In this document: one piece after another, positions 8,679-17,080 of the stretch
Layout of the letters: the number at the start of each line of letters is the position of its first letter
Position numbering within the stretch: position 1 is the first letter of the stretch
Assembly (NCBI GenBank): GCA_003223455.1
Contig: QHVE01000048.1
Location: forward strand, 1-53,634
DNA length: 53,634 nt
Origin: Gemmatimonadota bacterium
GTDB taxonomy: Bacteria; Gemmatimonadota; Gemmatimonadetes; Gemmatimonadales; Gemmatimonadaceae
Reading direction: 5' to 3'
The notes under the pieces: generated by a model
Told to the model about the DNA's origin: nothing
Database searches by the model: none
What the model saw: only the letters and a program-made list of their open reading frames with translations
Made by a program: the position numbers and the translations under genes

Positions 8679-8721
8679 ACGATCCCTTCCTACGCACCCC
8701 CCAGCCAACCAACCGCTGGAT

Positions 8722-9324
8722 CTACTTGATCCGGACCTCCGCGCGCATCCACGGATGGATGCAGCACTCGACCTTCGCGACTCCGTTGACGGCAACGGCG
8801 GCCAACGCGGCGCCGGAGATGAGCGACTTCTCGCCGCTGGCGACGAAGTCGAGCGCGGGGAAATTCAGACACTCCGGTGCCGGGACCGGATTGCCACTGA
8901 TGCCATTCAGATCGGCAATGAACCCGCCGCCGAACTGATGGACGGGCGTGAACGTGTGCGTCTCGCCGCCGACGTTCTGAGCGAGCAGGTTCTCGCCGGC
9001 GTGCGTGGTCGCCTGCAGTGGATTGAAGCGCCACGCGCGGGCCGTCTGGGTCGCCACCAATTCGCCGATGAAGTCCTGGAACGCCGTGTGTCCCTCCTTC
9101 ATGCAGGCAGTCGGGTCGTTCAGCGCAGCGTTGAAGGTCGCCGGGTCGCAGGCGTCGTGTGCGACGATGGCGCCGGCGTGGTCGGAGCCGCCCTTGCTCA
9201 GCGCAGCCGACGCCGAGGGAGCCAGCAACGAGGCGTCGGTCGGGGAGGGCAGATCGGAGCAGCCGATCAGGATCACTGCTGGGAACAGCGTTGCGAGTCC
9301 GACGACTGCCCGTGGTCGACGCAT
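8722..9324 (-). CDS. Exported lipoprotein with cupredoxin-like C-terminus
   Basis: From the ATG at 9,324 the protein starts with a lipoprotein signal (MRRPRAVVGLATLFPAVILIGC; lipobox around Cys22). A TTG at 9,351 would extend it by 9 residues. The mature part holds THTFTPVHQFGGGFI near 130-145 and ends in CCIHPWMRAEVRIK. A Cys-x-His-Pro-x-Met arrangement before a last strand resembles the copper-binding loop of plastocyanin/azurin-type proteins. I infer a periplasmic copper-binding role; this is a pattern reading, not a certain family match. Confidence 0.65.
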   Translation of the reverse strand: MRRPRAVVGLATLFPAVILIGCSDLPSPTDASLLAPSASAALSKGGSDHAGAIVAHDACDPATFNAALNDPTACMKEGHTAFQDFIGELVATQTARAWRFNPLQATTHAGENLLAQNVGGETHTFTPVHQFGGGFIADLNGISGNPVPAPECLNFPALDFVASGEKSLISGAALAAVAVNGVAKVECCIHPWMRAEVRIK

Positions 9325-9408
9325 GACGCACTTCAGGTACACGTGAGCCAAAGAACCTACTGGAGCGCTATCATGGGTCGAAGCGGTGTCGGGCGATAGG
9401 CCGGTCGC

Positions 9409-9837
9409 CTATGCCTTCGTCCCCCGCCGCTGGACGGATGAGGAGGTGTTCAGCGCCACCGCGGCGCGAACGAGCGCCTTCAGCGCCTTCTCGTCGAGCT
9501 TGTCGCCCTCGTGTAAGTCGATCGCACGCCTGGTGTTGCCTTCGAGGCTCGAGTTGAAGAGACCTGAAGGATCCGCCAGCGAGGCGCCCTTGGCGAACGT
9601 CAGCTTCACGGCCTTCTTGTACGTCTCACCTGTGCAGATGATGCCTGCGTGCGACCACACCGGCACCGCCCACTTCCACTCCTCGACCACGTCGGGGTCG
9701 GCCTGCCTGATGAGCGCGCGAACCCGCGCGAGCGTATCGCCCCGCCAGTCGCCCAGCTCCCTGATTCTCGCATCGATCTGCTGAGCGGCCGAGTCGTCTC
9801 CCTGTCCTTTCGTCGCGCTGCTCTTCGCCTTTTTCAT
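9409..9837 (-). CDS. DUF1801 family protein
   Basis: The 142-residue soluble protein has the family core ADPDVVEEWKWAVPVWSHAG near 46-65 and KKAVKLTFAKGASL near 74-87, ending in a helical section (DEKALKALVRAAVAL). DUF1801 (YdhG-like) proteins are small and share the frataxin/YdhG fold; iron or metal roles have been suggested but the function is unsettled. The gene is divergent from the amidohydrolase with 64 bp between starts. Confidence 0.8.
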   Translation of the reverse strand: MKKAKSSATKGQGDDSAAQQIDARIRELGDWRGDTLARVRALIRQADPDVVEEWKWAVPVWSHAGIICTGETYKKAVKLTFAKGASLADPSGLFNSSLEGNTRRAIDLHEGDKLDEKALKALVRAAVALNTSSSVQRRGTKA

Positions 9838-9901
9838 GATCGTCGTCGCGTTCGAGTCGTCTGGCTCTGCCTATTTCATAGAATAGCTCGAGGAGGCGCG
9901 C

Positions 9902-10879
9902 ATGGTATCGCGACGGGACATGCTTCTCACGCTGGCGGCTACCGGCGCAGCCGCATTGCAGCGGCGGGCGGTCGCAGCCGTGAGCCCTCACGGCCAATCG
10001 AGCATCACACCCGTCGACTTTCCCGTACCGGCGGGGGCGTGCGACTGCCACGTCCACGTGTTTGGCGATCCGCGGCGGTTCCCCCTCTCACCCGACAGAG
10101 CGTATACGCCGCCGCCCGCTCCGGTGAGCGAGCTGCGTCGACAGCTTCGCCGCCTGCACATGGATCGCGTCGTGATCGTCTCGCCCTCGGTGTACGGCAC
10201 CGACAACGAGTGTGCCCTCGACGCGATTCGGCAACTGGGCGGTCGCGCGCGCGGCATCGCCAACATCGCACGCGAGTCGTCGGACGCGGAGCTCGATCGG
10301 TTGCGGCGGGGTGGCATTCGCGGCCTCAGACTGAATTTCGAGACCCAGGGCGTCTTCGACCCGAAGGTCGCCATCGAGCGATTCCGCCTGGCATCGACGC
10401 GCGCCGCAGGGCTGGGATGGCACCTGCAGATCAACACCCGACTGTCGATCGTCGAAGCGCTGGAGAACGAGATCGCGGGCGGACCCGCGATCGTGGTGTT
10501 CGATCACTTCGCGCAGGCGGAGGCCGCGCGCGGCGTCGACCAGCCGGGCTTCGCCGCGCTGGTGCGCCTGCTGACATCGGGTCGCGCGTACGTGAAGGTC
10601 TCGGCGCCTTACCGCATCTCGATGCGATCACCCGACTATGCCGACGTCGTGCCGCTCGCGCAGGCGCTGATCGCCGCCAACCACGAGCGCGTTCTCTGGG
10701 GAAGCGACTGGCCCCACCCCGATGCGGCACGCCGGCCCGGGCGCACCGCAACCGACGTCGCGCCGCCACTATCTGTCGACGATGCCCGCGTGCTGGCGCA
10801 GCTCACCATCTGGGCGCCCGACGCGGCGACTCGCCGCTCTATATTGGTGGAAAATCCGGCGCGCCTGTACGGATTCTGA
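9902..10879 (+). CDS. Exported amidohydrolase (2-pyrone-4,6-dicarboxylate lactonase-like)
   Basis: The 325-residue protein has a Tat-like leader (SRRDMLLTLAATGAAAL) and the metal-dependent TIM-barrel hydrolase pattern: HVHVF with His50 and His52 after strand 1, and WGSDWPHP near residue 265 with the late Asp. The spacing fits the amidohydrolase-2 family, which includes 2-pyrone-4,6-dicarboxylate lactonase and related decarboxylases. GAGGAGG precedes the ATG. A methyltransferase and a sulfatase follow on the same strand with 18 and 16 bp gaps, so one transcript is likely. Confidence 0.85.
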   Translation: MVSRRDMLLTLAATGAAALQRRAVAAVSPHGQSSITPVDFPVPAGACDCHVHVFGDPRRFPLSPDRAYTPPPAPVSELRRQLRRLHMDRVVIVSPSVYGTDNECALDAIRQLGGRARGIANIARESSDAELDRLRRGGIRGLRLNFETQGVFDPKVAIERFRLASTRAAGLGWHLQINTRLSIVEALENEIAGGPAIVVFDHFAQAEAARGVDQPGFAALVRLLTSGRAYVKVSAPYRISMRSPDYADVVPLAQALIAANHERVLWGSDWPHPDAARRPGRTATDVAPPLSVDDARVLAQLTIWAPDAATRRSILVENPARLYGF

Positions 10880-10897
10880 ATCGACAGAGGAGAGATC

Positions 10898-11716
10898 GTG
10901 CTTCGAGAGATCCTCGGAAGGGTGCTTCCACGAAAGGTCCGCGATCTCCTCCACATGCCGAAGATGGAACGATCGGCGGCGCTGGCGCGAGAAGTCCAGT
11001 TCTGGCGGAAGTGGCTGAGCACCAAGGGCATGTACTGGCCGGACGACTATCGGGCGCGGTTCGATCCCGATCTCCCGATCGGAGGTCATCTCGCCCCCTT
11101 CATCGACCGCGTCGACGGCGAGTACCTCCGCATCCTCGACGTGGGCGCCGGTCCGCTGACGAAGCTGGGAAAGAAGCATCCGTCCAAGCGACTCGAGATC
11201 ACCGCGATCGACCTCCTGGCGAACGAGTATGACCGACTATTCGCGGAGTTCGACGTCGTGCCTCCGGTGCGGACGATCTTCGCCGATGGTGAACGGCTGG
11301 TCGAGCAGTTCGGACCCGACGCGTTCGACATCGTGCACGGCCAGAACTGCATCGATCACATGGCCGATCCGCATCGGGCGATCGAGCAGATGGTGGCCGT
11401 CACGAAGCCGGGGGGCTACGTCGTGCTGTATCATGCCGAAAACGAGGGGCAGCGCGAGCAATACGACCAGCTGCACCAGTGGAACTTCACGTGCGAGGAG
11501 GGGGCGTTCATCATCCGTGACCGCATGGGGCGGACGGCGAACGTCTCGGAGCGATTGGCCGCGCAGTGCGACGTCGAATGCACGCGGGTCGGCGAATCGC
11601 CTTCCGCGCCGCCGGAGGGGATGGATGAAGCCGACGTTCCTCGGGTGGCGAGACCCGACGTGGCGATTCTCACCGGCATCCACAAGCGCGCGGCCAGCGA
11701 CGCGCTGCGTCCGTAG
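10898..11716 (+). CDS. Class I SAM-dependent methyltransferase
   Basis: In the 272-residue protein the SAM-binding motif I is ILDVGAGPLTKLG near 79-91, followed by an acidic residue after strand 2 (ITAIDLLANEYD), a motif near DIVHGQNCIDHM (about 144-155) and KPGGYVVLYH (about 170). These are standard Methyltransf_11-type features. The basic N-terminus (VLPRKVRDLLHMPKM) is shared with methyltransferases of glycan and polysaccharide clusters, but the substrate is not determinable here. It sits between an amidohydrolase and a sulfatase. Confidence 0.85.
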   Translation: MLREILGRVLPRKVRDLLHMPKMERSAALAREVQFWRKWLSTKGMYWPDDYRARFDPDLPIGGHLAPFIDRVDGEYLRILDVGAGPLTKLGKKHPSKRLEITAIDLLANEYDRLFAEFDVVPPVRTIFADGERLVEQFGPDAFDIVHGQNCIDHMADPHRAIEQMVAVTKPGGYVVLYHAENEGQREQYDQLHQWNFTCEEGAFIIRDRMGRTANVSERLAAQCDVECTRVGESPSAPPEGMDEADVPRVARPDVAILTGIHKRAASDALRP

Positions 11717-11732
11717 CGCATCGGAGGCACGG

Positions 11733-13142
11733 ATGAAACGAGCACCGAGCATCGTACTGCAAGCGATCCTCCTACTATTCGCGCTTTCCGTCGAGCGGGT
11801 GGACGCGCAGCAGCGTGGCGCTGCGCCGAACGTCCTGCTCATCCAGGCCGACGATCTGGGCTACGGCGATCTGAGCGCCTATGGACAGTCGCAGTTCCGG
11901 ACTCCCGCGCTCGACCGGCTGGCCCGCGAGGGGATCAGGTTCACGCAGTACTATGCCGGCAGCACCGTGTGTGCGCCGTCGCGCACCAGCCTCATGACGG
12001 GCCTGCACACCGGACACGCGTCGATTCGCGGCAACGGTGAAGTCCCACTTCGCCTCGAGGACGTGACGATCGCCGAGGTGTTGCGCGGGGCGGGCTATCG
12101 CACAGCGGTCATCGGCAAGTGGGGACTGGGGACGCCCGGCACGACGGGCCAGCCCGACCGGCAGGGGTTCGACTACGCCTTCGGGTTTCTCGATCACCGT
12201 CACGCGCACCGGCAGTACACGGACCATCTCTGGCGCAACGGCGAGCGAGTCGCCACCGACGTCGAGCGCGACTACGTCAACGATCTCTTCACGCGTGAGA
12301 CGCTCGAGTTCATCGACCGCGACGACCGCCGCCCATTCTTCGTGTACCTCAACTACACGGTGCCGCACGCCGAGCTGCGCGTTCCCGATTCGTCGCTCGC
12401 GCAGTTCCGTGGGAAATTCCCGGAACGTCCGTTCGTGAACCGGGCGGCGGATGCACGGACCGTGGGGGCGGATTCCCAATCGCTCGGCTACCGCTCCCAG
12501 AACGAGCCGCATGCGGCGTTCGCGGCGATGATCGTCCGGATGGACCGCGACATCGGGCGGCTGGCCGATCACCTGCACGATCGCGGTCTCGATCGGAACA
12601 CGCTGATCATGTTCGTCAGCGACAACGGTCCGCACCAGGAAGGCGGAGGCGATCCGGTGTTCTTCAAGAGCAACGGTGGCCTGCGCGGCATCAAGCGCGA
12701 CCTCTACGAGGGTGGCATTCGCGTACCGATGATCGCGCGCTGGGTCGGCACGATCCCGGCCGGACGCGTGAGCGCGCACCCTTGGGCGCACTGGGACATG
12801 CTCCCGACGCTCGCCGAGCTGGCCGGCGCGCGCGCGCCGGACGGACTGGATGGACGTTCGATGACGCGAGCGCTGCGCGGCGCGCCGCAGGCGACGCACG
12901 ACTACTTCTACTGGGAGTTCCACGAGCGCGGATTCCAGCAGGCCGTGCGCATGGGAAAGTGGAAGGCCGTGCGCCTCGCTGCCGGCGCGCCGCTCGAGCT
13001 GTACGACCTCGACGCGGACCCGCGCGAGGCGCGCAACGTGGCGGAGGCGAATCCAGCCGTCGTCGCGCGTGTCGAGTCGTATCTGCGGACAGCGCGCACG
13101 CCGTCAGAGCATTGGCCTGTGACACCCGACGCGGCGCGATGA
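11733..13142 (+). CDS. Exported arylsulfatase (type I sulfatase)
   Basis: The start at 11,733 lies behind GGAGG and gives a signal peptide ending VDAQ; the longer upstream reading runs out of frame across the methyltransferase gene. Asp40-Asp41 bind the metal (QADDLGYGD), and the catalytic CAPSR at 80-84 carries the Cys that is converted to formylglycine. KWGLG near 130 and SDNGPHQEGG near 293 complete the active site. Length 469 is normal. Type I sulfatases hydrolyse sulfate esters in the periplasm and need a formylglycine-generating enzyme, which is not in this window. Confidence 0.92.
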   Translation: MKRAPSIVLQAILLLFALSVERVDAQQRGAAPNVLLIQADDLGYGDLSAYGQSQFRTPALDRLAREGIRFTQYYAGSTVCAPSRTSLMTGLHTGHASIRGNGEVPLRLEDVTIAEVLRGAGYRTAVIGKWGLGTPGTTGQPDRQGFDYAFGFLDHRHAHRQYTDHLWRNGERVATDVERDYVNDLFTRETLEFIDRDDRRPFFVYLNYTVPHAELRVPDSSLAQFRGKFPERPFVNRAADARTVGADSQSLGYRSQNEPHAAFAAMIVRMDRDIGRLADHLHDRGLDRNTLIMFVSDNGPHQEGGGDPVFFKSNGGLRGIKRDLYEGGIRVPMIARWVGTIPAGRVSAHPWAHWDMLPTLAELAGARAPDGLDGRSMTRALRGAPQATHDYFYWEFHERGFQQAVRMGKWKAVRLAAGAPLELYDLDADPREARNVAEANPAVVARVESYLRTARTPSEHWPVTPDAAR

Positions 13143-13199
13143 CGGCGACCGCGGCGGCGGGCGAGCGAGCGATGCCGCGCGGGCACTGAGTCACCGATC

Positions 13200-13711
13200 A
13201 TGCGGATCATCGAGACCGCCTCGCGCCTCGAGCTGCGCGACGTCCCGTACGGTCTCTGGCTGTTCGGTCTCGTGTTCGTGATGAGCGGGTCGTTCGTGTT
13301 GACGGTCCCGTTCTGGGCGCCCGAATGGCGCGGCTTCCAGCTCTGGGAACGGCTCGCCGTCGTCGCGATCGGAGCATCGCATCTGGCGGGCGGGCTGTTC
13401 ATGGCCGGCCGGGCGCACGCCACGGTCACGGAGCTCGACCGTGCGACGAATCTCGGCTCGCAGCGCGTGCGCCGGCTGTGGTCGCGCTGGCGCGGCGCGC
13501 GCGGCACCGAGCGGACCGCGTTATCGTGCACTCGGTGGACGGCGACGGAGACCCGATGTACCAGCTGCGCCTGTGGCTGTCCGGAAGCGAGTCACTTTGG
13601 CTCCAGGCGCAGGCGGCGCACGGGGAGGCTCGCACGCGTGGGCACGCCGAGCGTGTGCGGCGGTTCCTCGGGCTCGAGGGCGACGCGGCGACGGTGGCAC
13701 ACGATCGATAG
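13200..13711 (+). pseudogene. Two-helix membrane protein gene with an apparent frameshift
   Basis: The first frame encodes a soluble start, two helices (YGLWLFGLVFVMSGSFVLTV and LAVVAIGASHLAGGLFMAG) and RATNLGSQRVRRLWSRWRG. It then becomes Cys/Thr/Arg-rich nonsense, while another frame resumes with VIVHSVDGDGDPMYQLRLWL to a stop at 13,711. The switch lies near 13,495-13,520, in a run of CGCG repeats. The joined protein would be about 170 residues: a membrane hairpin followed by a small beta-rich cytoplasmic domain. It is either a real indel or a sequencing error. Confidence 0.6.
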
Positions 13712-13784
13712 CCTGCTCGTATTACAGTACGAGAATCGTCGCCGGCTCGATCGGCCAGCCACCGCCTGTAGAGAGTATCTCATC

Positions 13785-14675
13785 GTGACGTCCGGACTTC
13801 GCTACGCTGCGCTCGGCGCGTTCCTCGTCTTCTCCACTGCCCGGCTCGGCGCGCAGGGAGCGCTCCTCTCGATCTCGCCGGCGCGCCCGCTCCCCGGCGC
13901 GCTCGTCACGCTGACGCTCCAGAATCTCGGCCATGACCGCGACTCGGTCGTCGCGATCGCGGGCACGATGGCGGGCGAGCCGCTGCACTTCGTCGCGTCG
14001 CGAAGCGGACGTCGCGCGCTCGGCGCCGTGCCGGTGGACTCCGTGACCACCGTCGAGGCGATCGTCGTCGTCACACGCGCGTCGGGGAAGCGCGACACGC
14101 TGCGCGCGTCCGTCACGCCGCCGCCCCTGCCGCCGCCAAAGGAGCAACTCCAGGTGGACTCGCGATTCGGTCGTCCGCTCGACAGCGCCACCGCGGCGCG
14201 CGTCGCCCGCGAGGGGGAGCTCGCGCTTGCGGTGGGGCGCCGCTCGCACGACTCGCCACCGCAATGGACGGCGCCATTCCTGCGCCCGCGCACTTCGGCG
14301 GTGAGCAGCGGGTTCGGCACCGGTCGCACGTTCAACGGGCAGGTCACGAGCCGGCATCTCGGCGTCGACTTCCGGGGTGCGCTCGGCGCGCCGATCCATG
14401 CCGCGAATCGCGGTGTCGTCGTGCTGATCGACACGTTCTTCCTCGGCGGTCGAGTCGTGTATCTCGATCACGGCGGCGGCGTCACGACGGGATATCTGCA
14501 CCTGAGCAAGGCGCTCGTCTCCGTCGGCGACACCGTGAGGCGCGGCCAGACGATCGGGCTCGTCGGCGCGACGGGGCGTGTCACGGGGCCGCACCTGCAC
14601 TGGACGGCGCGCTACGGTGGGCTCACGGTGAACCCGCTGGACCTGCTGAAGCTCGACGCAGGCCTGTCGCGCTGA
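13785..14675 (+). CDS. Exported M23-family metallopeptidase (LytM domain)
   Basis: The GTG at 13,785 follows GAGAG and gives a signal peptide (LRYAALGAFLVFSTARLGAQ). Residues about 30-110 form a beta domain that may bind a partner. The M23 core follows: SSGFGTGRTFNG, HLGVDF (metal His and Asp, near 188-193), an internal YLDHGGGVTTGYLHL and GPHLHWT with the HxH motif near 270. These are the zinc ligands and catalytic His of Gly-Gly type peptidoglycan endopeptidases. Its stop overlaps the start of the nucleotidyltransferase frame. Confidence 0.9.
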   Translation: MTSGLRYAALGAFLVFSTARLGAQGALLSISPARPLPGALVTLTLQNLGHDRDSVVAIAGTMAGEPLHFVASRSGRRALGAVPVDSVTTVEAIVVVTRASGKRDTLRASVTPPPLPPPKEQLQVDSRFGRPLDSATAARVAREGELALAVGRRSHDSPPQWTAPFLRPRTSAVSSGFGTGRTFNGQVTSRHLGVDFRGALGAPIHAANRGVVVLIDTFFLGGRVVYLDHGGGVTTGYLHLSKALVSVGDTVRRGQTIGLVGATGRVTGPHLHWTARYGGLTVNPLDLLKLDAGLSR

Positions 14676-15433
14676 GCGAAGTCACCCCCGACGAGCGTAC
14701 CGCGCTGCGCGACGCGCTGATCGACGCGGCGCGTCGCGACGCGCGCATCACGGGAGTGGCGCTCACCGGCTCGGCGTCGATCGACGCGGAGGATCGGTGG
14801 TCGGACATCGACATCGCGTTCGGTGTGGCGGCGAGCGCGGACCGCGGTGCGCTGATCCGCGAGTGGACGGAGCGCATGTACCGGGAGCACGACGCCGTCC
14901 ATCATATGGACATGATGGCGGGTGGCGCGCTGTTCCGCGTGTTCCTGCGGCGCGACACGCTCCAGGTGGACATCGCCTTCTGGCCGGAGACGGAGTTCGG
15001 CGCGATCGCGCCGACGTTCCGGCTCGTGTCGGGGACGGCGAGAGAGCGACCCAGGCCGCCGGCAGCTCCATCGTCGGAGTCGCTGATCGGGATGGCCTGG
15101 CTCTACGCGCTGCACGCGCGGTCGAGCATTGCGCGCGGGAAGGTGTGGCAGGCGGAGTACATGATCAGCGGCGTGCGCGACCACGTGCTCGCGCTGGCGT
15201 GCGTGCGGCACGGCGTGCCCGCGGTGCAGGGGCGCGGGATGGACCTGCTCCCGTCGTCAGTGTCGGCGCCGATCGCCGACGCGATCGTGCGCTCGCTGGA
15301 TGGGGCGGAGCTCCGGCGCGCGTTCACCACTGCCTGCGAGCTGGTGCTCGTGGAGATCGCGGCGGTGGATGCGGAGCTGGCGCGGCGGCTGACCGGCACG
15401 ATGCGCGAGCTCGGGAGTGTGGAGGACGATTGA
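14672..15433 (+). CDS. Nucleotidyltransferase-domain protein
   Basis: The NTase core is GSASIDAEDRWSDIDIAFGV, with the Gly-Ser and Asp-x-Asp metal-binding pattern near residues 29-48, followed by a third acidic strand (LQVDIAFWPE, near 91-100). A helical C-terminal domain follows. The fold matches minimal nucleotidyltransferases such as aminoglycoside-type enzymes. No ATG/GTG/TTG lies close to the first conserved residues; a CTG overlapping the M23 stop as CTGA is the best start, so the 5' end is uncertain. Confidence 0.75.
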   Translation: MSEVTPDERTALRDALIDAARRDARITGVALTGSASIDAEDRWSDIDIAFGVAASADRGALIREWTERMYREHDAVHHMDMMAGGALFRVFLRRDTLQVDIAFWPETEFGAIAPTFRLVSGTARERPRPPAAPSSESLIGMAWLYALHARSSIARGKVWQAEYMISGVRDHVLALACVRHGVPAVQGRGMDLLPSSVSAPIADAIVRSLDGAELRRAFTTACELVLVEIAAVDAELARRLTGTMRELGSVEDD

Positions 15434-15574
15434 CCGCCTTCACTGATTGGGCTTCTGGCAGCGTACGCCTTCGCGCCTACGTTGCTCGGATCCCTGTCTA
15501 CCGCAGATCATCGACTCGACCGCCTGAAGACGCTCGGCGTCACGTATCCGGTGGTGCCGGTTGCCGTGCCGTGA
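15434..15574 (+). other. Protein-like relic frame in an otherwise empty gap
   Basis: The 228-bp gap between the nucleotidyltransferase and the next gene contains 46 open codons ending at a TGA at 15,572-15,574. They read like a membrane protein tail (IGLLAAYAFAPTLLGSL, then RLDRLKTLGVTYPVVPV). No usable start codon or ribosome binding site exists. It may be the remnant of a deleted gene; the short length makes this weak. Confidence 0.25.
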
Positions 15575-15661
15575 GCTTTGACGGCCGGAGGTTGCGCCCG
15601 CCGCCCTGGCGCTCCTTAGTTGACGGACGCGAAGTGCCGACTCGCACCTGAGGAACGCATC

Positions 15662-16108
15662 ATGAGACACTCGATCCTTGCGCTCGCGTTCGTCCCGTTG
15701 CTCGTGTCGTCCGTCCGCCCGGCGCGCGTCGACTCGCGCGGCACACCGGTCGCGACCGCCGACTCGTGTGCCGCGGTCGTCGACAGTGCGCTGGACGAGG
15801 CGCGCGGCCGCACGACGATCGCGACGCTGCCGGCGCGCCGGTTCTTCTTCGAGCACGAAGCGACGGTGCGGGCGGCGATCGCCGGAACGACGGCTGCGCC
15901 GAGCATGGCGCGGGATTCCGGCGCGCTCGTGCAGTTCGTCGTCGACTCGGCCGGACGGGTGGACACGTCCACGGTGCGACTGCTTGCCGCCCGCGGGAGC
16001 CGGATGGGACGCACCGAGCTCGCCACGCTGATCGGCGGTTGGCCGTTCACGCCGGGGAAGGTGTTGGGCTGCCCGGTCGCGCAGATGGTGCAGATGAGCG
16101 TGCGCTAG
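15662..16108 (+). CDS. Small exported protein with TonB C-terminal-like domain
   Basis: The ATG at 15,662 follows GAGG and gives a signal peptide (MRHSILALAFVPLLVSS). Residues about 85-148 match the TonB-C pattern: ALVQFVVDSAGRVDTSTVRL, then WPFTPGKVLGCPVAQMVQM. TonB-C normally touches the plug of an outer-membrane receptor, but this 148-residue protein lacks both the long Pro-rich arm and an obvious retained membrane anchor. A solo domain of this type could be a periplasmic adaptor; that role is an inference. Confidence 0.7.
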   Translation: MRHSILALAFVPLLVSSVRPARVDSRGTPVATADSCAAVVDSALDEARGRTTIATLPARRFFFEHEATVRAAIAGTTAAPSMARDSGALVQFVVDSAGRVDTSTVRLLAARGSRMGRTELATLIGGWPFTPGKVLGCPVAQMVQMSVR

Positions 16109-16136
16109 CGAGCGCCAGCATCAAACCAGGAGGAGC

Positions 16137-17039
16137 GTGAGGACCCGACGCACACTGCGAGTCGTGATGGTGGCGGGCTCTCTCTGCCTTGGCGGGCAGG
16201 CGGCTGCGCAGGACGCCGCATACTCACCGACGTTCCTCGCCACCGTGCGCCGGGCGGCGGAGGTGATTCCCGGTGAGCATCCGGTGTCCGTCGGCGTGCT
16301 GACCCCCGACGTCTTCACGATTTCGATCGCCTTCATGGTCGAGGGAGGGTCGAGCGAGCGCGTGCCGGCGGGACACCCGGCGTTCCAGATCCGCTTTCCG
16401 CGCGGCTGGATCATGGTCGACGCGTCGATCGATCGAGAGATCGCGAAGAACGACACGTCGTTCTCTGATGAGCGGTACCGCCGCATTCACGAAGCACTGC
16501 GCGATGCGCGGCTCGCCGTCGTCACGCACGAGCACCAGGACCACGTCGCCGGACTGATACGTTCGCCATACCTCGCCGAGGTCCAGCGCCACGCGCTGCT
16601 GACACGGGCGCAGATGCGCGTGCTGCTCGACAAGCCGAACGATCCGCGCATCAAGCTGGACTCGGCGACGGCGGCCCGATATCTCGTCGTCGACTACGAC
16701 CCGATCATGCCGATCGCGCGCGGCGTGGTGCTGATCAGGGCGCCGGGGCACACCCCCGGCTCGCAGATGGTGTACGTGCGGCTCGCGTCCGGGCGCGAGC
16801 TCGTGCTCGCGGGCGACGTCGCGTGGCACATCTCCGGGATTCAGACGCAGCGGCAGAAGCCCGAGGAGAGCACGAAGAGCTTCGGCGGCGAGGATCGCGC
16901 CGCGATCGGGCAGCAGCTCCGCTGGCTGAAGGAGCTGCCGCCCGAGATCACGGTGGTGCCCGCTCACGACCAGATGTTGATCGATCAACTCGTCGCGCGA
17001 AAGGTGCTACGAAGAGGGTTCGACCTCGAGGCGAAGTAG
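16137..17039 (+). CDS. Exported metallo-beta-lactamase-fold hydrolase
   Basis: The GTG start at 16,137 follows a strong AGGAGGAG. The signal peptide ends near AAAQ (residue 25). The metal motif HEHQDH (His131, His133, Asp135, His136) is complete, with APGHTPGSQ near 205 supplying the next His and LAGDVAW near 224 the bridging Asp. The last His is in VVPAHDQ. The protein is 300 residues, and the substrate is unknown. Gene order suggests co-transcription with the TonB-C-like gene 28 bp upstream. Confidence 0.88.
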   Translation: MRTRRTLRVVMVAGSLCLGGQAAAQDAAYSPTFLATVRRAAEVIPGEHPVSVGVLTPDVFTISIAFMVEGGSSERVPAGHPAFQIRFPRGWIMVDASIDREIAKNDTSFSDERYRRIHEALRDARLAVVTHEHQDHVAGLIRSPYLAEVQRHALLTRAQMRVLLDKPNDPRIKLDSATAARYLVVDYDPIMPIARGVVLIRAPGHTPGSQMVYVRLASGRELVLAGDVAWHISGIQTQRQKPEESTKSFGGEDRAAIGQQLRWLKELPPEITVVPAHDQMLIDQLVARKVLRRGFDLEAK

Positions 17040-17080
17040 CGCCTGCGACTCGCGCCGCGCGCAGTGACGGGCTACTTCGC
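17031..17080. terminator. Inverted repeat spanning the stop codons of two convergent genes
   Basis: GCGAAGTAGC at 17031-17040 and its exact complement at 17071-17080 include the TAG stops of both the MBL gene (+) and the PIG-L gene (-), with a 30-nt GC-rich interval. It could act as a shared terminator, although the long loop lowers confidence. Confidence 0.35.

Noticed and set aside
11229-11732. N-terminal extension of the sulfatase frame
   Set aside because: It overlaps the methyltransferase in another frame and is Ser/Arg-rich; the ATG at 11,733 has a ribosome binding site and signal peptide.
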